A stretch of 9,503 nt of DNA. Source: an uncultured Gemmatimonadota bacterium. GTDB lineage: Bacteria; Gemmatimonadota; Gemmatimonadetes; Gemmatimonadales; GWC2-71-9. Within the stretch, counting starts at the first letter, position 1. The number at the start of each line of letters is the position of its first letter. The translations under genes and the position numbers were made by a program. Below, in pieces: positions 6,809 through 9,503 of this stretch. The DNA lies in contig CAMLHP010000084.1 of assembly GCA_946479805.1 (NCBI GenBank), forward strand, positions 1-9,503. Direction: 5' to 3'. The notes under the pieces were generated by a model. It did no database searches. It was given only the letters and a program-made list of their open reading frames with translations, and had not been told where the DNA came from.

Positions 6809-8652
6809 TTCTCGGTACCGCGGGCCACATCGATCACGGTAAGAGCGCGCTGGTGGAGGCGCTCACCGCACGCAGGGTAGACCGGCTGCCTGAAGAGCGC
6901 CGCCGGGGTATCACTGTAGAGCTCAATTTCGCGCCGCTGATTCTTTCCACCGGTGAGCGGATCGGCATCGTGGACGTGCCCGGCCACGAGGACCTGGTGC
7001 GCACCATGGTGTCTGGTGCCAGCGGCATCGACGCCGCGCTGCTCGTTGTAGCGGCAGACGAAGGCCCCATGCCGCAGACTGAAGAACACCTGGCAGTGCT
7101 CGAGAGTCTCGGCGTGGCCCGGGGCATTGCGGTGCTGAGCAAGTCTGACCTGGTTGACGCCGAGTGGCTGGTCCTGGTGCGCGAGACGCTGCGCGAGCGA
7201 CTGGTGCGATCGCCGGTGTCCTTCGGCGAGCCGTTGGCGGTGTCCGCCCGTTCCGGTGCTGGGCTCGATGAGTTGCGGCAGGCACTCGCGTCGCTCGCGA
7301 GGGCCGCCGCTCCCCGGCCGACGGACGATCTCTTCGCCATGTCGGTCGACCGAAGTTTCAGCGTGCCCGGGATCGGCACGGTGATAACCGGCAGCGCCCG
7401 AACCGGTGCGGTGCGGTCGGGCGAGGAGGTCCGGCTCTGGCCCACCGGTGGATCCGCACGGGTACGAACCGTCGAATCTTTCGGGGCACCGGTGGAGCGC
7501 GCGGTGGCTGGCGAGCGGGTGGCCATGGCGCTTCATGGGGCGAGCGTGGATGAGGTGCCGCGTGGGTCCCTCGTCACCGGCAGCAGCGGTGGCTGGCAGC
7601 CCTCGCGCCGCATCGATGTGCGCGTCGGGCTGGCGCCCATTGCCCGGTCGCCGGTGACGCGCCGGACCCGGGTGACCCTCCTGATTGGCACTGCCTCCGT
7701 ACCTGGCTGGCTGTCGCCTCGCAGTGCGATCAGTCCTGGTGCGGTGGGACTTGCGCGGATCACGCTGGACCGGGAACTGGTGGTGAGGGGTGGGGAGCGC
7801 GGGGTCGTTCGCCGCGCGAGTCCGGTGGAGACGCTGGGGGGCGTCACGGTGCTCGATCCGGCGCCGCCGGGGCGGGCGCCATGGCCGGCGGCCCTGGGGG
7901 CCGCCGATCCGTCCGAACGTTTGCTTGCCCTTGCCCTGAGGCGGCGGGATGGAGTCGCCGTGGCCGCGATTCCGGTGCTCCTGGGCGCGCCACCTGCTGC
8001 GGTACCCGCCCTGATGCGAAGCACGCCCGGTCTCCGCCGTGCGGGGCAAAGGTTGATCCCGGAGTCGGCGATTCAGGGCACGGCAGAACGCATGCTGAAT
8101 GCACTTGACAGTTTCCACGAAGCGCAGCCCAGCGAGCGGGGGTTCTCGCTCGAGACCCTGCGCCGCTCGGGCCGGGCGTGGGGCGGCATTGCCGAGGCCG
8201 CGCTGGCCGAGCTCCGGCGAAGTGGCGCGATCGCCGAAGAAGGTGCCCTGGTCCGACGAGCCGGGTTTCGCCCCTCCGTGGAAGGCGGCGACGCGGTTGT
8301 CCGTGCGGCGGTCGACCTGGTGCTTGCCGGCGGGCTGGAGCCGTTGGAAGTGGGCGAGCTTGGGCGCCAGCTGGGTCGGCCTGACATCGCTGCCATCCTC
8401 CGGCTTGCTGAATCGGAGGGGCTGTTGCAGCGCGTCACCCCGGAGCGCTATGTGGCGTCGTCTGAATTGCGCCGTTTCGCCCAGGTGGTGCGTGACGTCG
8501 GGGCGCAAGGAGAAGTCAAGGTTGCGGCGCTCAGGGACCGACTGGGCCTGTCCCGGAAGCACCTGATACCGCTGCTGGAGTGGTCCGATCGTGCCCGCCT
8601 GACCGTTCGGCGGGGGGACACCCGGGTGCTCACCGGTGTGGAACCCGATTGA
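6805..8652 (+). CDS. selB: Selenocysteine-specific translation elongation factor SelB
   Basis: SelB delivers Sec-tRNA(Sec) to the ribosome at UGA codons marked by a SECIS hairpin. The 615-aa length equals that of well-known bacterial SelBs. GTPase motifs: G1 GHIDHGKS (7-14), switch I RRGIT (33-37), G3 DVPGHE (57-62) and G4 SKSD (112-115, where N is usual first). The DRLPEERRRGIT stretch and GASGIDAALLVVAADEG are typical of SelB, not EF-Tu. Domain 2 starts near 172 (SVDRSFSVPGIGTVITGSAR). C-terminal winged helices, which read the SECIS, end with LSRKHLIPLLEW (582-593) and RRGDTRVL, a strong SelB signature. The switch I segment reads TVELNFA where TIDLGFA or IELGFA is common. The start is GTG 6805, overlapping the recO stop. 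No selA, selC or selD is in the window. Confidence 0.93.
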   Translation: MILGTAGHIDHGKSALVEALTARRVDRLPEERRRGITVELNFAPLILSTGERIGIVDVPGHEDLVRTMVSGASGIDAALLVVAADEGPMPQTEEHLAVLESLGVARGIAVLSKSDLVDAEWLVLVRETLRERLVRSPVSFGEPLAVSARSGAGLDELRQALASLARAAAPRPTDDLFAMSVDRSFSVPGIGTVITGSARTGAVRSGEEVRLWPTGGSARVRTVESFGAPVERAVAGERVAMALHGASVDEVPRGSLVTGSSGGWQPSRRIDVRVGLAPIARSPVTRRTRVTLLIGTASVPGWLSPRSAISPGAVGLARITLDRELVVRGGERGVVRRASPVETLGGVTVLDPAPPGRAPWPAALGAADPSERLLALALRRRDGVAVAAIPVLLGAPPAAVPALMRSTPGLRRAGQRLIPESAIQGTAERMLNALDSFHEAQPSERGFSLETLRRSGRAWGGIAEAALAELRRSGAIAEEGALVRRAGFRPSVEGGDAVVRAAVDLVLAGGLEPLEVGELGRQLGRPDIAAILRLAESEGLLQRVTPERYVASSELRRFAQVVRDVGAQGEVKVAALRDRLGLSRKHLIPLLEWSDRARLTVRRGDTRVLTGVEPD

Positions 8653-8694
8653 ACCAAATCTCGTAACAGTTTGTCAGCACGATAGTTGGCGCGC

Positions 8695-8724
8695 TTGACA
8701 TGAGCTTGTGCCGTCGAGCATCTT
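8695..8724 (+). promoter_or_regulatory. Weak candidate promoter upstream of the heptamer array
   Basis: A perfect TTGACA (8695-8700) lies 42 bases after selB. Eighteen bases further is CATCTT (8719-8724), only 3 of 6 matches to a -10 box. If used, the transcript would carry the first heptamer array in its leader and express the small secreted protein at 8865. The rest of the selB-8865 gap (8653-8736) shows no hairpin that I would call a terminator. Confidence 0.25.
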
Positions 8725-8736
8725 GTTTGCGTGGTG

Positions 8737-8816
8737 GTCGCAAGTCGCGAGTCACAAGTCTCAAGTCCGACAGGTAGTCGCTCGCGACTCGCGAGTCGTG
8801 GATCTCAACTCTCAAC
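8737..8816. repeat. Degenerate heptanucleotide repeat array 1, with inverted centre
   Basis: Period-7 units run GTCGCAA, GTCGCGA, GTCACAA, GTCTCAA, GTCCGAC (8737-8771). They are interrupted and then followed by a 14-bp perfect palindrome CGACTCGCGAGTCG (8785-8798). After it, CTCAACT and CTCAAC (8804-8816) run in the opposite sense. CGCGAGTC (8746-8753) is also complementary to GACTCGCG (8787-8794), so the RNA or DNA could fold. The units belong to the same GACTCGT family as the array at 9391-9467, mostly in reverse orientation. The array lies about 35 bases upstream of the Shine-Dalgarno of the gene at 8865. Confidence 0.8.
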
Positions 8817-8851
8817 CCGGAGCACCAACCCAGCACCCACGCCTTGTCCGC

Positions 8852-8856
8852 GAGGA
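8852..8856 (+). promoter_or_regulatory. Shine-Dalgarno deciding the start of the gene at 8865
   Basis: GAGGA is followed by an A-rich spacer of 8 bases to ATG 8865, a good ribosome-binding geometry. The alternative TTG 8844 has no purine-rich site before it. Confidence 0.6.
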
Positions 8857-8864
8857 AAAAACTG

Positions 8865-9332
8865 ATGTCCAGAGTCGCGTGGCCGGGGTGGTGGCTTGGG
8901 CTGCTGCTTTTCGGGGTGGAAGCTCCGCTGGTTGCACAGGGAGTCTCGGAGTCGCCTCCTAGCATCGAGCTCAAGGAGAACTACCCCAATCCGTTCTTCC
9001 CGTCCACGACGATTCCGTTCGTAATCGAGCCGGAAGTTTGCCAGGCTGGACACCGGCCCGAGGTGAGTCTCAGGATCTACAACGTGATTGTGGAAGTGGT
9101 GGCGGTGCCGACGCTTTCCGGGAGGCCGGAAACGCCGATCGAGCGCCTGTCCCTGGCCTGCGGATCATATGAGGCATTCTGGGACGGGCGCTACGCCGAT
9201 GGAGAGCGACAGGTGGTTCCCGGCGTCTATTACTCCGAGCTCACAGTGGACGGAAGGCGGTTCACGCGGAAGATGATCGCGCAGAGGCGATCTACCGCCG
9301 CCGCCCAGGAAGGCGAGCAGGGCCGCCCATGA
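8865..9332 (+). CDS. Small secreted protein consisting of a FlgD-Ig/T9SS-sorting-like domain
   Basis: This is a 155-aa protein with a signal peptide at residues 1-25 (GWWLGLLLFGVEAPLVAQ). Nearly all of the mature part resembles the short beta-domain found at the C-terminus of many secreted proteins of Bacteroidota and related phyla: ENYPNPFFPSTTIPF (38-52), VSLRIYNV (67-74), AFWDGRYADG (104-113) and VVPGVYYSEL (117-126). That is the NYPNPFNPST...WDG...GVYxY pattern of FlgD-Ig and type IX secretion sorting domains. Here it stands alone with no cargo domain, and 15 residues follow the domain, so a sorting role is not certain. C59 and C99 could form a disulfide. ATG 8865 is chosen because GAGGA (8852-8856) lies 8 bases upstream; TTG 8844 would add seven residues. 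The stop lies in the loop of a terminator. Function unknown. Confidence 0.8.
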   Translation: MSRVAWPGWWLGLLLFGVEAPLVAQGVSESPPSIELKENYPNPFFPSTTIPFVIEPEVCQAGHRPEVSLRIYNVIVEVVAVPTLSGRPETPIERLSLACGSYEAFWDGRYADGERQVVPGVYYSELTVDGRRFTRKMIAQRRSTAAAQEGEQGRP

Positions 9333-9349
9333 GGCGGCCCTGTTTGTTT
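9318..9349 (+). terminator. Strong rho-independent terminator overlapping the end of the secreted-protein gene
   Basis: CAGGGCCGCC (9318-9327) pairs perfectly with GGCGGCCCTG (9333-9342). This is a 10-bp GC-rich stem with a 5-base loop CATGA, followed by TTTGTTT (9343-9349). The TGA stop (9330-9332) of the upstream gene lies in the loop, so the last residues (QGRP) are encoded by the ascending arm. Confidence 0.92.
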
Positions 9350-9390
9350 CTGCCATAACGGCAGTGCGGGGCGGTATGTTACTTGACCGC

Positions 9391-9467
9391 CTCAAGCCTC
9401 GAGCCACGAGCCTCACTCGGGTACTCGCAACTCGTGACTCGTGACTCATGACTCGTGACTCGTGACC
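9391..9467. repeat. Heptanucleotide repeat array 2 (about 11 units)
   Basis: A continuous period-7 array. From 9391 the units are CTCAAGC, CTCGAGC, CACGAGC, CTCACTC, GGGTACT, CGCAACT, CGTGACT, CGTGACT, CATGACT, CGTGACT, CGTGACC. The right half is nearly perfect (CGTGACT), while the left half is decayed and contains reverse-sense units such as CACGAG, complementary to CTCGTG at 9431-9436. Same family as array 1. It lies between the terminator at 9318-9349 and the Shine-Dalgarno of the next gene (from 9473). The short stretch 9350-9390 before it holds a TTGACC (9383-9388) and a TATGTT (9375-9380), but no convincing spaced promoter pair. Confidence 0.9.
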
Positions 9468-9472
9468 CAACC

Positions 9473-9478
9473 AGGGAA
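9473..9478 (+). promoter_or_regulatory. Shine-Dalgarno of the gene starting at 9484
   Basis: AGGGAA ends 5 bases before the ATG at 9484. It begins only 5 bases after the end of the second heptamer array. Confidence 0.5.
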
Positions 9479-9483
9479 CGCCG

Positions 9484-9503
9484 ATGATCCGTCCAGAACG
9501 CCT
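9484..9503 (+). CDS. Start of a further gene, possibly the chaperone ClpB (partial)
   Basis: ATG 9484 follows a Shine-Dalgarno-like AGGGAA and reads MIRPER before the window ends. Some ClpB disaggregases begin with a similar MIxPExLT sequence, which is why I mention ClpB. Six residues cannot establish this, and the gene itself is supported only by the ribosome-binding site and its position after a terminator. Confidence 0.35.

Noticed and set aside
6739..8562. A 607-codon open frame on the minus strand across selB
   Set aside because: Its translation is Arg/Gly/Pro/His-rich without domains, and it lies opposite a well-conserved SelB. It is a typical antisense shadow in high-GC DNA.
8653..8694. 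A terminator after selB
   Set aside because: No inverted repeat of useful length followed by T-residues; GCAC/GTGC pairings found are only four bases.
8708..8962. An 84-codon plus-strand frame over the first heptamer array
   Set aside because: It runs through the repeats and into the secreted-protein gene in another frame. Its sequence reflects the repeat and has no recognisable features.
8737..9467. The heptamer arrays as a CRISPR or as transposon ends
   Set aside because: Units are 7 bases with no spacers, no cas gene is present, and no transposase or target duplication is visible. They are short tandem repeats.

Overview
The window comes from a high-GC, diderm (outer-membrane) bacterium. 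Every gene I accept is on the + strand. Features pointing to an outer membrane are a TonB-dependent receptor, a lipoprotein-type binding protein, signal peptides ending in AQ, and a small secreted protein with a FlgD-like/type IX sorting-like domain. Together with the AT-poor codon use these suggest Gemmatimonadota or a related lineage. That assignment is inference, because no rRNA or other marker is present.

Layout. (1) Positions 2-55 are the end of an unidentified gene, followed by a 374-aa secreted, membrane-anchored protein of unknown function (63-1187). (2) A promoter-like TTGCGG-17-TAGAAT overlaps the stop codon of that gene and leads into a textbook cobalamin riboswitch (1210-1346). 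(3) The riboswitch precedes a tightly packed vitamin B12 uptake operon: btuF (lipoprotein binding protein, 1390-2277), btuC (permease, 2274-3242), btuD (ATPase, 3242-4036) and btuB (outer-membrane receptor, 4037-6031). The junctions are ATGA, TGATG and TGA-ATG, so the genes are probably translationally coupled. (4) Eighteen bases later come recO (recombination/repair, 6050-6808) and selB (selenocysteine-specific elongation factor, 6805-8652), which overlap by 4 bases. (5) The last kilobase is more accessory. It holds an array of degenerate heptamers (8737-8816), a small secreted protein of the YPNPF / WDGR / GVYY type (8865-9332), a strong intrinsic terminator whose loop carries that gene's stop codon (9318-9349), a second heptamer array of about 11 units (9391-9467), and the first codons of another gene (9484 on), possibly clpB.

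How it works together. When cobalamin is scarce the riboswitch should allow expression of the whole import route: BtuB takes B12 across the outer membrane with TonB energy, BtuF captures it, and BtuCD pumps it inwards. recO-selB has no visible promoter or terminator separating it from btuB and could be partly co-transcribed. I found no clear undescribed multi-gene system. The least ordinary signals are the probable CTG start of btuF, the two heptamer arrays placed just upstream of ribosome-binding sites, and the stand-alone sorting-domain-like protein between them.
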